Made by a program: the position numbers and the translations under genes. Below, piece by piece: positions 1 to 7,290 of a stretch of DNA of 64,000 nt (position 1 is the stretch's first letter; every line of letters begins with the position of its first letter). Where the stretch lies: contig NZ_CP054044.1 of the NCBI RefSeq assembly GCF_013282745.1, positions 1,984,001 to 2,048,000 on the forward strand, written 5' to 3'. This DNA comes from Yersinia bercovieri ATCC 43970 (GTDB lineage Bacteria > Pseudomonadota > Gammaproteobacteria > Enterobacterales > Enterobacteriaceae). The notes beneath the pieces were generated by a model. The model was not told the origin of the DNA. It saw nothing but the letters and a program-made list of their open reading frames with translations, and did not search any database.

Positions 1-60
1 GTAATATTAAATACCACTACTACCCAACATTACTATAGTATTACTTCGATACTACTAAAA

Positions 61-99
61 TATTAAATAACAGTATTAAATAACAGTATTAAATAACAC
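61..99. repeat. Three tandem 13-bp AT-rich repeats
   Basis: Three back-to-back copies of TATTAAATAACAG (the last ends in C) lie at 61-73, 74-86 and 87-99, with a looser copy of the first half near position 5. The surrounding 1-456 stretch is very AT-rich and holds no convincing gene. A role as an iteron-like protein binding site or slipped-strand repeat is possible but not shown. Confidence 0.7.
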
Positions 100-186
100 A
101 TAGACAAACCGCCACAAAAAACCATTAAAACCCCTTTTTGCAATAGAAGAAGGAAGTATCACATTAAAGGGAAAATAAGCATAAAA

Positions 187-306
187 TCACTCTGGAGTTA
201 TGTTATCTAGTACTTGTATTTTATCTGTGCTATTTTGCTCATAATGAATATGTTTTCTTGCTTGAGATACACAGAGTTCATCCGCCATAATAATACTCTC
301 ACTCAT
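187..306 (-). CDS. Possible 39-aa small protein
   Basis: A 39-codon open frame starting MSESIIMADELC and ending in TGA lies in the otherwise empty leader of the island. No Shine-Dalgarno sequence is visible before the ATG and I do not recognise the sequence. It could be a remnant of a larger gene or a chance frame. Confidence 0.2.
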   Translation of the reverse strand: MSESIIMADELCVSQARKHIHYEQNSTDKIQVLDNITPE

Positions 307-483
307 ATCGTTATTAAGCGTTCTGTGCGCCTATATGTGATGTGGCCTCTGCCTGACTGGTTAGATATTCGCCTCTATTCTGTTTAAAAATTCAATTCAA
401 AAAAAATTAAGACCTATATTATCTCCATAAGAACGGCAGCAGGTTTTGCTACCGTTTTGTTATTTCAACTCACGGAGGTTAAT

Positions 484-1368
484 GTGCCAGATAAAACCGA
501 ACAAGGCCTCTCTGCCTTGACACCACCACTCTCCCTTCTCCCTGACAACCTCTCCCGTGCCATTCTCAAACATATACATCAGTGCATTCATTACGAACCC
601 ACGATTGGCATTATGGGTAAAAGCGGTGTGGGTAAATCCAGCCTCTGCAATACCTTATTCAATCCGCCTCCCGCCAAGGTCAGCGCCATTAAAGGGTGTA
701 CCCGCCGTGTACAAACGTATCAATTAGCTCTTGCGCCGCATGCGTTGCTCATCGTGGACTTTCCGGGAATAGGTGAAACACCCGAACTTGACCGCCTTTA
801 TACGCGGTTATATCAACACTGGCTGGGTCAACTGGACTTGATTATCTGGGTGCTTAAAGCTGATGACCGGGCATGGAACGATGACATTCGTTGCTATCGG
901 CAATTGATTTCGCAGGGAGCAGACCCCGTGCGCTTTCTTTTCGTCCTCAATCAGGCTGATAAAATTGAACCCTGCCGGGAATGGGACCTCGTCACTCACC
1001 AACCTTCTTTACGTCAGCAACAGCACTTGCAGGTAAAAATAGCGCAGGTCAATGCGCTGTTTTCACCCCGACATCCTGTTCTGGCCGTATCGGCGTCGGA
1101 GGGGTTCAATATGCTCCTCTGGGCCGAAACCTTCATTCGTGCTTTGCCGGATAACGCCAGCAGTGCAGTCACACGCCAACTGGAGTCGGGTTATCGTACG
1201 GAGAACGTGATCAACACGGCGCGCGACAACTTTGCCCGTGGCGTGGGCGATATTTTCGATGATGCGCTCTCTGCAATGCAAACCACCGGTGCGCTGGTGC
1301 GTCAGCTTAAACGGCTTCGCCACCGACTGCTTTCGGTTGTTCACGCTGTCTGGCATTTCCTGTTCTGA
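484..1368 (+). CDS. YfjP/YeeP-family Ras-like GTPase
   Basis: This encodes a P-loop GTPase of the YfjP/YeeP family found in E. coli CP4-type islands. Visible motifs are the G1 loop GKSGVGKSS near residue 45, the G3 motif DFPG near residue 95, and the G4-like NQAD near residue 155. The GTG at 484 is chosen because ACGGAGG (471-477) is well placed before it; a TTG 27 bases earlier lacks such a site. Family members commonly sit beside DUF932, antirestriction, RadC-like and CbtA/CbeA genes, as here. The cellular role is unknown. The C-terminus ends in a short hydrophobic segment (VHAVWHFLF). An inverted repeat and a duplicated regulatory element follow the gene. Confidence 0.85.
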   Translation: MPDKTEQGLSALTPPLSLLPDNLSRAILKHIHQCIHYEPTIGIMGKSGVGKSSLCNTLFNPPPAKVSAIKGCTRRVQTYQLALAPHALLIVDFPGIGETPELDRLYTRLYQHWLGQLDLIIWVLKADDRAWNDDIRCYRQLISQGADPVRFLFVLNQADKIEPCREWDLVTHQPSLRQQQHLQVKIAQVNALFSPRHPVLAVSASEGFNMLLWAETFIRALPDNASSAVTRQLESGYRTENVINTARDNFARGVGDIFDDALSAMQTTGALVRQLKRLRHRLLSVVHAVWHFLF

Positions 1369-1392
1369 TTTCTCACGGCCAACGGTTTATTC

Positions 1393-1417
1393 GTTCGATC
1401 TGTTTCGCCGATCGAAC
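1393..1417. promoter_or_regulatory. GATCG inverted repeat after the GTPase gene
   Basis: GTTCGATC (1393-1400) and GATCGAAC (1410-1417) form a perfect 8-bp inverted repeat. A second small palindrome, GATAGCC-ATG-GGCTATC, follows at 1427-1443. They may be operators or an RNA hairpin. The same GATCG core recurs in the element at 1478 and again near 3711-3734. Confidence 0.5.
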
Positions 1418-1477
1418 ACCTATTTATGATAGCCATGGGCTATCAATAATTGATTTTATCATCAATAAACCAATAGG

Positions 1478-1507
1478 TTTCAACGATCGGTTTTAGCTTA
1501 TTGATCT
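1478..1507 (+). repeat. Duplicated island regulatory element, copy 1
   Basis: TTTCAACGATCGGTTT followed by three variable bases and then (C/G)TTATTGATCT occurs here and again at 3719-3748. Both copies lie 170-330 bp before a gene start, in gaps between island genes. This pattern suggests a shared operator or promoter element used by the island's transcription units. The regulator is unknown. Confidence 0.6.
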
Positions 1508-1614
1508 TAATTAACGATTATCTCTCTTTCCCACATCTCGCTACGATCCCCTTTCCAGAACGGTCGTCACCCCTTAATTTCTGTCTACTTATTGATGAAT
1601 ACAGGAGTATTCCC

Positions 1615-1677
1615 ATGATGCAACGCGGTTTCCCTTATCTGGCCTTTATGCTGCACGATACGAGGTCCCCATGCTAA
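1615..1677 (+). CDS. 20-codon leader ORF coupled to the next gene
   Basis: The frame begins MMQRGFPYLAF and has a strong ribosome site, AGGAG at 1603-1607, seven bases before its ATG. Its TAA (1675-1677) overlaps the ATG of the next gene (1671), so ribosomes ending here could reinitiate on the 184-aa protein. This arrangement is typical of translational coupling. The peptide itself is not recognised, and it may act only through its translation. Confidence 0.5.
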   Translation: MMQRGFPYLAFMLHDTRSPC

Positions 1678-2225
1678 AACCTTATCCTCTGTCCAAACAG
1701 GACAGCTATGCCTGGGCCCTGGCCATTGTTCCTCCACTACTCTGGGCACCCTTCGCCATTTTCTTTCCTAAAGAGATTGCCCTTGGCTTTTATCTGGTTC
1801 TCTCCCTGGTCTGGACCCTTCTTGACCGGTTAAGCCTGATGAAACAAGAAAAAGTACCGCCTTCGTTTTGGTATTTTCTGCTACCCATGGTTTATCTGCG
1901 GCAACGTGACGAACGTCAGGGGAAACCCTGGCGTTTGTTGCAGGTATGGCTGATATGTACTGTTTTGTCGGTGATAGCCGGTGAGCAATTTAAAAAGCAG
2001 TCGGGTACAGAACAACTTGCGCAGAGCGCTTGTTCTATTGTTACCCAGCTCATGAAACAGGAAGGTATTGATGAACGCTGTATTCGCGTGACGGACTTAA
2101 AGGAAGAGGTCAGCGGGCGTTTTTATCGGGCACAGGCCCTGATGAGCACCGGTAATAAAGAGCCGATGACGATTGAAGTCAGGGGTAGGGATATTTATGT
2201 CGTGTTACCTGAGTGGGAGGAATGA
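1671..2225 (+). CDS. Unknown membrane protein (184 aa)
   Basis: I do not recognise the family. The N-terminal 60 residues form two likely transmembrane segments (about residues 12-30 and 32-50), and a third hydrophobic segment lies near 86-102. The C-terminal 80 residues look soluble, with a predicted alpha/beta character and two cysteines. The ATG overlaps the end of a 20-codon leader frame. The gene is followed almost directly by a secreted protein gene, so the two are probably cotranscribed. Its place between the GTPase and the DUF932 gene is an island position that varies between strains. Confidence 0.7.
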   Translation: MLKPYPLSKQDSYAWALAIVPPLLWAPFAIFFPKEIALGFYLVLSLVWTLLDRLSLMKQEKVPPSFWYFLLPMVYLRQRDERQGKPWRLLQVWLICTVLSVIAGEQFKKQSGTEQLAQSACSIVTQLMKQEGIDERCIRVTDLKEEVSGRFYRAQALMSTGNKEPMTIEVRGRDIYVVLPEWEE

Positions 2226-2227
2226 AA

Positions 2228-2719
2228 ATGCAAGGTCAATTTAAAAGTCTCGTCCGCGTTTTTTTCTTAAGCACTGGGCTGTTGTTGTCATGTGTACATG
2301 CAGTACAGGCTGACAATTCGCGCTGTGCAAAACCTGTTTTTTATGCCAAAACGCTCAACCATAACAAAGAAGTCGCTATCTGCGTGGATACCCCTTACGT
2401 GTCTTACTCTTTTGGTAAGACCGGCTCCCCACATAAAGAGATGGATATCACTGTTCCGGCGGCCAACACCACTTACGCATACCAGAAAAATCAGGTTATC
2501 AGTATCCAGGAATTCACTGTGCGAAACGGAGAAACCCGCTATCAGGTATCCGCTGGAACAAACGATAGCGGTGAGCCCGTCGCGTCACTCTACGTTTATA
2601 AAGGTGCGCCGGAAACCGGAAAACTGCTGGCAGAGATAAAACTCGATACCCATACGGTTGTGAATAACATTAGCCACGCACTGGCAGATGACGGTATTGC
2701 TGAATCAGACAGCCTTTAA
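2228..2719 (+). CDS. Unknown secreted protein (163 aa)
   Basis: The N-terminus has a signal peptide: basic residues, then a hydrophobic run (VFFLSTGLLLSCVHA) and a probable AQA-D cleavage site. The mature part of about 135 residues is polar and beta-rich with two cysteines early in the chain. The ATG at 2228 is preferred because GGGAGG (2215-2220) lies at normal spacing; an ATG at 2222 overlaps the previous stop codon. Coupled with the preceding membrane protein, it may form an envelope pair. No family is recognised. Confidence 0.65.
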   Translation: MQGQFKSLVRVFFLSTGLLLSCVHAVQADNSRCAKPVFYAKTLNHNKEVAICVDTPYVSYSFGKTGSPHKEMDITVPAANTTYAYQKNQVISIQEFTVRNGETRYQVSAGTNDSGEPVASLYVYKGAPETGKLLAEIKLDTHTVVNNISHALADDGIAESDSL

Positions 2720-2818
2720 TCGCCCACAAAAGGAGTGAGCAAGTGAACGATAACTGAATAGCGATATCACGATGCTTATTCACCACTGACTTTACTCTTT
2801 ATACATCGTCACCCTACT

Positions 2819-2854
2819 GGCCCTCAGTCTATTTAGACTGGGGGCCTTTTATTT
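2819..2854 (+). terminator. Hairpin terminator or attenuator before the DUF932 gene
   Basis: CCCTCAGTCT (2821-2830) pairs with AGACTGGGGG (2835-2844) around an ATTT loop, and CCTTTTATTT follows. It ends the preceding unit, but it sits only some 15 bases before the DUF932 start, so it may also limit read-through into that gene. Confidence 0.7.
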
Positions 2855-2867
2855 GGAGAAAACACTG

Positions 2868-3689
2868 ATGACCCGTTTAGCGTCCCGTTTTGGTCGAGTG
2901 AACTCTGTTCGCCGCGACCGTCCCCTGACCCATGATGAACTGGCCTACTATGTACCTAGCGTGTTTGGCGAAGACAAACATGCCTCCCGCAGTTCGCGGT
3001 ATACCTATATTCCTACTATTACGTTACTGGATAAGTTGCGTGAAGAAGGGTTTGTGCCGTTCTTTGCCTGCCAGACCCGAGTACGAGATTTGGATAAACG
3101 TGAGCACACCAAGCATATGGTGCGACTGCGCCGAACGGGACAAATTACGCAGAGAGAAGTGCAGGAGATTATTTTGCTCAACAGTCACGATGGCTCCAGC
3201 AGCTATCAAATGCTGCCGGGGATGTTCCGTGAAATTTGCAGCAACGGCCTGGTTTGTGGTCAGAGTTTTGGCGAAATTCGTGTACCGCATAAAGGGGATG
3301 TAGTAGAAAAGGTGATTGAAGGAGCCTACGACGTGCTGGGGATATTTGACCAGATAGAGGAAAGTCGTGAAAGCATGCAGGCATTAACGCTATCAGCGGA
3401 GCACCAGTATGCATTGGCCCATGCTGCATTGACCTACCGTTACGGCGAGGAGCACCATCCGGTCACGGAGTCCCAAATCCTGATGCCCCGTCGCTGGGAA
3501 GATAAAAAAGATGACCTCTGGACAACATTTCAGCGTGTGCAGGAGAATCTGACCAAAGGCGGATTATCGGGCAAGAGCTCCAGTGGAAAACGTGCCCGAA
3601 CCCGTGCTATCAGTGGTATTGATGGTGATATCAAACTCAATCGGGCGCTGTGGGTCATGGCTGAACAGCTTAAGCAGGCAGTGGCGTGA
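2868..3689 (+). CDS. DUF932 protein, YfjQ/YafZ-like
   Basis: The 273-aa product has the same length as E. coli YfjQ and matches it strongly as I recall that sequence, including the blocks LASRFGR, ILLNSHDGSSSYQ and GEIRVPHKGD. DUF932 proteins are typical cargo of CP4-like islands, prophages and plasmids; their biochemical role is not established. The ATG at 2868 is chosen over an in-frame TTG at 2853 because GGAGAAA stands just before it and the length then matches the family. A duplicated GATCG element and two terminators follow. Confidence 0.88.
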   Translation: MTRLASRFGRVNSVRRDRPLTHDELAYYVPSVFGEDKHASRSSRYTYIPTITLLDKLREEGFVPFFACQTRVRDLDKREHTKHMVRLRRTGQITQREVQEIILLNSHDGSSSYQMLPGMFREICSNGLVCGQSFGEIRVPHKGDVVEKVIEGAYDVLGIFDQIEESRESMQALTLSAEHQYALAHAALTYRYGEEHHPVTESQILMPRRWEDKKDDLWTTFQRVQENLTKGGLSGKSSSGKRARTRAISGIDGDIKLNRALWVMAEQLKQAVA

Positions 3690-3718
3690 CCCAGCCTCAC
3701 AGCTTCGGTGACGATCGA

Positions 3719-3748
3719 TTTCAACGATCGGTTTCGCGTTATTGATCT
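3719..3748 (+). repeat. Duplicated island regulatory element, copy 2
   Basis: The second copy of TTTCAACGATCGGTTT plus TTATTGATCT. Here it is preceded by an extra ACGATCG at 3711-3717, giving two ACGATCG motifs 13 bp apart. It lies between the DUF932 gene and the antirestriction gene, as copy 1 lies between the GTPase and the 184-aa gene. Confidence 0.6.
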
Positions 3749-3870
3749 GCACAACCCATTATCTTTTCTCTTTACCCATCGATAAAATTGATAGGGTTAC
3801 CTGTCAGCAAAAGGTTTTTAAAACAGCGGTCAGGCACAGGCGTTATGCCAATATTCAGGGAAAACCACCG

Positions 3871-3899
3871 CCCGTTATCCCCCACGATAACGGGTTTTT
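3871..3899 (+). terminator. Rho-independent terminator
   Basis: CCCGTTATC (3871-3879) pairs perfectly with GATAACGGG (3886-3894), followed by TTTTT. It stands between the DUF932 and antirestriction genes. Confidence 0.85.
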
Positions 3900-3982
3900 A
3901 ATCTAAGAGATGATGCCTCTCCCGTGTTCTGCCTTCACTCACGACTTTAAATATTAAATCACATTCTTAATCCATTCCATAA

Positions 3983-4017
3983 ACAGGCTCCCCGGTTTCC
4001 TCGGAGGAGCCTGTTTT
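3983..4017 (+). terminator. Second hairpin terminator before the antirestriction gene
   Basis: ACAGGCTCC (3983-3991) pairs with GGAGCCTGT (4006-4014), followed by TTT. It lies about 35 bases before the next ATG. A transcript reading from the duplicated element at 3719 would meet both this hairpin and the one at 3871 before the gene, so conditional read-through is possible. Confidence 0.75.
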
Positions 4018-4051
4018 GCTATTAACCGATGATGACACAAGGACTTTTCTC

Positions 4052-4483
4052 ATGAACCAACACTGCAATACCGAAACAAACGAACTCACCGCCACCCGGG
4101 TTTCTGATGCGCAACGCATCCATTTCTGGCCAAAATGCTTTGGTCAGGTGCCCAAATGGGCGTTGATTGAACCACGGATTTTTCGTTGGCTGGACCGGTT
4201 GTGTGCTGACTATCAGGGAGATTTTTGGGACTTCTACACCTTGCCTAACGGTGGGGTATTTATGGTGCCGGGCACGGAGCAAGACTATGTGTTGTTTAAC
4301 GCACTCAATGGCAACGGGGCCACCGTCAGTCGTGAAGCTGCGGGTATCACCGCCTGCCTGATGGCCTACAGCCATTATGCCTACAGCACCGAGAGCGAGA
4401 CCATGACCGAACACTTCTACTGGCTACGGGAATACGCACTGCACCACCCCGAAAGCCGCGCCATTTTCGCCCTGATTGACTGA
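4052..4483 (+). CDS. ArdB/KlcA-family antirestriction protein
   Basis: The 143-aa product resembles the YafX/KlcA/ArdB family, whose members let incoming DNA escape type I restriction without mimicking DNA. Family-type features include the early R-x-x-FWPK(C/L)FG segment, YxGxFWDFYxLxNGGxF (here [17 protein letters not shown]) and the C-terminal HYFxLREYAxxHPE-like block. The ATG at 4052 is selected because AAGGA precedes it; an earlier in-frame start at 4016 lies inside the terminator. It is followed after 20 bases by the radC-like gene. Confidence 0.85.
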   Translation: MNQHCNTETNELTATRVSDAQRIHFWPKCFGQVPKWALIEPRIFRWLDRLCADYQGDFWDFYTLPNGGVFMVPGTEQDYVLFNALNGNGATVSREAAGITACLMAYSHYAYSTESETMTEHFYWLREYALHHPESRAIFALID

Positions 4484-4503
4484 ACACCAAGGACAACATC
4501 ACC

Positions 4504-4992
4504 ATGGAAACAATAACATTATCGCCTACCGCTGCCGAGATACCACCCACAACCCAACGGGCCATCAAACGCGCCTTAACCCTGCTGGAACAACAACTGC
4601 GTGAACCCGGCGCTGCGTTTACCTCAACCACGACCGTCCGTGACTGGCTACGCTTGCAAAAGAGCACGTTGGCGCGTGAAGAGTTCACGGTGCTCTTTCT
4701 AGATAACCAGAACCGCCTGATCGCGTACGAAACCCTCTTCAAAGGGACGGTCAATAGTACCGAGGTTCATCCCCGTGAAGTAGTTAAAGCGGCGTTGAGG
4801 CATAACTCGGCGGCAGTACTGCTGGCGCACAATCATCCCTCCGGTCACGCTGAACCCAGTCAGGCAGACCGGCAGATCACCGACAGGCTGGTCAACGTTC
4901 TGGATCTGGTTGATGTGAGAGTGCTAGATCATCTGGTTGTTGGCGGTCTGGATATCGTGTCATTTGCTGAACGCGGCTGGTTGCCACATTAA
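4504..4992 (+). CDS. RadC-like JAB/JAMM domain protein (YfjY/YkfG type)
   Basis: The 162-aa product is the short, island-borne version of the RadC family. It keeps the JAMM metal motif [14 protein letters not shown] (His-x-His, then Ser and Asp) near residues 108-121 and an upstream Glu in [10 protein letters not shown]. It lacks the N-terminal helix-hairpin-helix of chromosomal RadC. In E. coli, YfjY, YkfG and YeeS occupy the same position just before the CbeA/CbtA genes. The activity of these proteins is unclear; the old DNA-repair name should not be taken literally. Confidence 0.88.
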   Translation: METITLSPTAAEIPPTTQRAIKRALTLLEQQLREPGAAFTSTTTVRDWLRLQKSTLAREEFTVLFLDNQNRLIAYETLFKGTVNSTEVHPREVVKAALRHNSAAVLLAHNHPSGHAEPSQADRQITDRLVNVLDLVDVRVLDHLVVGGLDIVSFAERGWLPH

Positions 4993-5115
4993 TGAAACAT
5001 CATGGGCTAACCTACCTGCATATTGATGCTTTGCCCGGTTTCGCCACATTCAACGGGTGATACCACCGCTCGTCTCCTGACGTAATTCAACGCCATCCAC
5101 ATTGAGAACATCCCC

Positions 5116-5472
5116 ATGAAACCACCCCCCACAGCAGCGGGTGCATTGCCCGTATCTGCTATTTATCAACAACTGCTCGCTTTTCTGCTGGAGCACCACT
5201 ATGGCCTGAGCCTCAACGATACGCCCTATCACGATGAACAGGCGATTGCACAACAGATAGAACAAGGGATTTCAGTCGGCGACACCGTCAATGCCCTGGT
5301 TGAGCAATATGCCCTGGTGCGTATTGGCCGTGCCGGGTTCAGTGCATTGGCGCAAGACACCACGCTGAGTAAGGGTGATATCGCCCGCGCACGCCAGGCT
5401 GCGGGTCTGTGGCGTGCGAATTTCCCGCCAACGTTGCTGTACCCAACCGAGTCCCTCAATCCTATTCCATAG
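5116..5472 (+). CDS. cbtA: CbtA/YeeV-family toxin
   Basis: The 118-aa protein matches CbtA/YkfI/YpjF: the core LLEHHYGLSLNDTPYHDE, then the ISVGDTVNALVEQYALVRI block and the ARQAAGLWR tail. In E. coli these toxins inhibit the cytoskeletal proteins FtsZ and MreB, and the CbeA partner protects the filaments (type IV toxin-antitoxin). Here the toxin gene comes first and the antitoxin gene starts 11 bases after its stop, the reverse of the cbeA-cbtA order in E. coli. A decayed second copy of the toxin gene lies about 8.7 kb downstream. Confidence 0.88.
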   Translation: MKPPPTAAGALPVSAIYQQLLAFLLEHHYGLSLNDTPYHDEQAIAQQIEQGISVGDTVNALVEQYALVRIGRAGFSALAQDTTLSKGDIARARQAAGLWRANFPPTLLYPTESLNPIP

Positions 5473-5483
5473 AGACCGTTAAC

Positions 5484-5816
5484 ATGAATAACCACATTAC
5501 TACTTCCCCAACATGGGGCCTGCAATGTGATATTACGCCGCGGTTGGGAGCCCGACTGGTTCAGGAGGGAACGCATCTGCATTTTCTGAGCGACAGAGCC
5601 CACATTGTCGGCACCTTTTCCCTTGAAGCCACTCAGGCTCTTGATGCAGCGTTTCCCGCGCTGATAACCAAACTGGAATCGCAACTGCTGTCCGGGGTGC
5701 TGGATCCACGCCGTCAGCAAGGCATTACGGTTCGGCATGGAGAATTTGTCTGTGAAGCAGATACGCTGGGCAGCCACGGTTACCTCTATATCGCTGTGTA
5801 TCAGAAACTGGCTTGA
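5484..5816 (+). CDS. cbeA: CbeA/YeeU-family antitoxin
   Basis: The 110-aa protein matches CbeA/YfjZ: WGLQCDITPRLGARLVQEG near the N-terminus, then the ALDAAFPALITKLE helix and CEADTLGSHGYLYIAVY at the end. CbeA stabilises MreB and FtsZ bundles and so opposes CbtA without binding it. The ATG at 5484 follows the toxin stop by 11 bases and has only a weak ribosome site, so translation may depend on the toxin frame. That would make the toxin:antitoxin ratio unusual for this family. A hairpin terminator follows. Confidence 0.87.
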   Translation: MNNHITTSPTWGLQCDITPRLGARLVQEGTHLHFLSDRAHIVGTFSLEATQALDAAFPALITKLESQLLSGVLDPRRQQGITVRHGEFVCEADTLGSHGYLYIAVYQKLA

Positions 5817-5854
5817 ACAGCAGACACTGGCACCTGAAATATCCCTCTTCCTCG

Positions 5855-5880
5855 ACGCCAACAACAATCGTTGGCGTTTT
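5855..5880 (+). terminator. Hairpin terminator after the toxin-antitoxin pair
   Basis: ACGCCAAC (5855-5862) pairs with GTTGGCGT (5870-5877), followed by TTTGCTTTTATT. The DUF4942 gene begins about 20 bases later, so it may depend on read-through or on its own weak promoter. Confidence 0.75.
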
Positions 5881-5900
5881 GCTTTTATTGAGTTCCTACG

Positions 5901-6761
5901 ATGTCTACTTCACTCAGCACAGTTATCGATGAGCCACAGGTTCTAACCGGCCACACCGATGTGATTTGCTCCACCAGCATTGAACGTATCATCACCGTGC
6001 GTAACACCGCGCTGGTGCAGATTGAAGCACTTATCCACCAGCTTGAGGATATTTCAGCAATAACCAACAGCATTGGTGGTGGAATTGCAAAGGACTGGGC
6101 CATGCGACAAGATTTCCGCTGCGGCTGCTGGCTAATGGAGAAAACAGAAACGGGCATGAAAGCGATTATCCGCAATCTCGATCGCGGTATATGGCAAGAT
6201 CTGATGAAGAAATCGGGCATGCTGTCGCTGATGGACGCACAGGCGCGTGACCAGTGGGACAAGAACCTTGAGGGAGATAATATTCCTGCCATCAACGAAG
6301 ACAACATACTCAGCACCTTTGAGCAACTCCACCAGCAAAAAGACGACGTATTTGAACGCGGGGTTATCAATTTATTCAAAGGGTTATCCTGGCACTATAA
6401 AACTAATAGCCCGTGTCGGTTTGGTAAAAAGCTTATCATCAGCAATCTGGTCAGTTGCAACCAATGGGGCTTTACCCTGAACCACGGTTACCGGCGAGAC
6501 CAGTTGGCGGATTTGGAGCGCATGTTGCACTTGCTGGACGGTAAAGCGATCCCGGACAACCGGAGTGATGTGACAAGCCGGTTGTATGAGCATATTCGTG
6601 TTAATTCGCAGATGGCGAAGATTTATGAAGATGATTACTTTTTGATAAAATACTTTATGAAGGGCTCTGCGCATCTGACATTCAGAAAGCCAGCGTTGAT
6701 TGACAAGATGAATAATATCGTGGCGAAGCGCTATCCGCAGATGTTGCCGGGACGGGTATAG
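5901..6761 (+). CDS. DUF4942 domain protein
   Basis: The 286-aa product resembles DUF4942 proteins that commonly follow CbeA/CbtA pairs in enterobacterial islands. Supporting features are an N-terminal helical region, a central segment with DVFERGVINLFKGLSW, then KLIISNLV and a C-terminal NGTAHLxF-like block (here KGSAHLTFRKPALIDKMN). The function is unknown. Only its association with type IV toxin-antitoxin genes is known; whether it modulates them is inference. A stable hairpin lies about 45 bases after its stop. Confidence 0.8.
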   Translation: MSTSLSTVIDEPQVLTGHTDVICSTSIERIITVRNTALVQIEALIHQLEDISAITNSIGGGIAKDWAMRQDFRCGCWLMEKTETGMKAIIRNLDRGIWQDLMKKSGMLSLMDAQARDQWDKNLEGDNIPAINEDNILSTFEQLHQQKDDVFERGVINLFKGLSWHYKTNSPCRFGKKLIISNLVSCNQWGFTLNHGYRRDQLADLERMLHLLDGKAIPDNRSDVTSRLYEHIRVNSQMAKIYEDDYFLIKYFMKGSAHLTFRKPALIDKMNNIVAKRYPQMLPGRV

Positions 6762-6807
6762 GCCAGCGGTGCATGTTAGGTTGTATTAGCTGTGACATTA
6801 TCTAACG

Positions 6808-6826
6808 GTGCCCTCTGGTAGGGCAC
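6808..6826 (+). terminator. Short stem-loop after the DUF4942 gene
   Basis: GTGCCCT (6808-6814) pairs with AGGGCAC (6820-6826) around a five-base loop. The following TATTAAAT is a poor U-tract, so termination would be partial. Confidence 0.5.
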
Positions 6827-7290
6827 TATTAAATCTGACCGCCGGATAAGAGCCAGAAGCTGAAGTTGATGACCAAGTTTAAGTGTCATTCTCGGCTTGT
6901 ATGAGAATTGCACTGATCTGGCGGTCAGTAAAACACGATCGCTTCATCGAAATGCTCTGGAAATCTTAGATTAGGAGAAAATTCTACTTATGCCACCATC
7001 GATTTTTGGGGGGATTACCTTACCGCCAAACCGATACAGGAAAAACTCTAACTCGGCGGCCAATTTTTGTTGACCACTACAACGCTCCCTCCCGTACAAC
7101 CTGCTTTATGGCCTGAAAGAAGCGCCTGATGTATCAGGAGGGCCGCCCTTCGACATGACAAAACCTTTGACACTTACCGTGGATTATACGATGAAGGAAC
7201 GATAGTATAGTTATTTGTGGTGATACAAGCAGTGAATCTCAATGCTGTAATTGAAGTGAGAAAGAGCGCTTAAGATTAAGTTGAGAAAAA
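6827..7290. other. Gene-free spacer before the DRT1 operon
   Basis: No intact gene is seen. CTGACCGCC at 6835-6843 and GGCGGTCAG at 6920-6928 are perfect inverted repeats, extendable to 12 of 13 bases, about 75 bases apart. A short frame around 6901-6969 (SVKHDRFIEMLWKS) faintly recalls the DDE region of IS3-family transposases, so the spacer may hold insertion-sequence debris. One arm of the 13-bp repeat that brackets the DRT1 genes lies at 7167-7179. Confidence 0.5.
7167..7179 (+). repeat. Left arm of a 13-bp inverted repeat bracketing DRT1
   Basis: TTGACACTTACCG here is the exact reverse complement of CGGTAAGTGTCAA at 11526-11538. The two arms enclose only the two DRT1 genes and their flanking spacers (about 4.4 kb). 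They may be ends of a lost or composite insertion sequence. Confidence 0.6.

Noticed and set aside
6901..6969. Short frame with SVKHDRFIEMLWKS, like an IS3 transposase fragment
   Set aside because: Only about 14 residues give a loose match and no upstream or downstream block confirms it, so it is mentioned in the spacer entry but not called as a mobile element.
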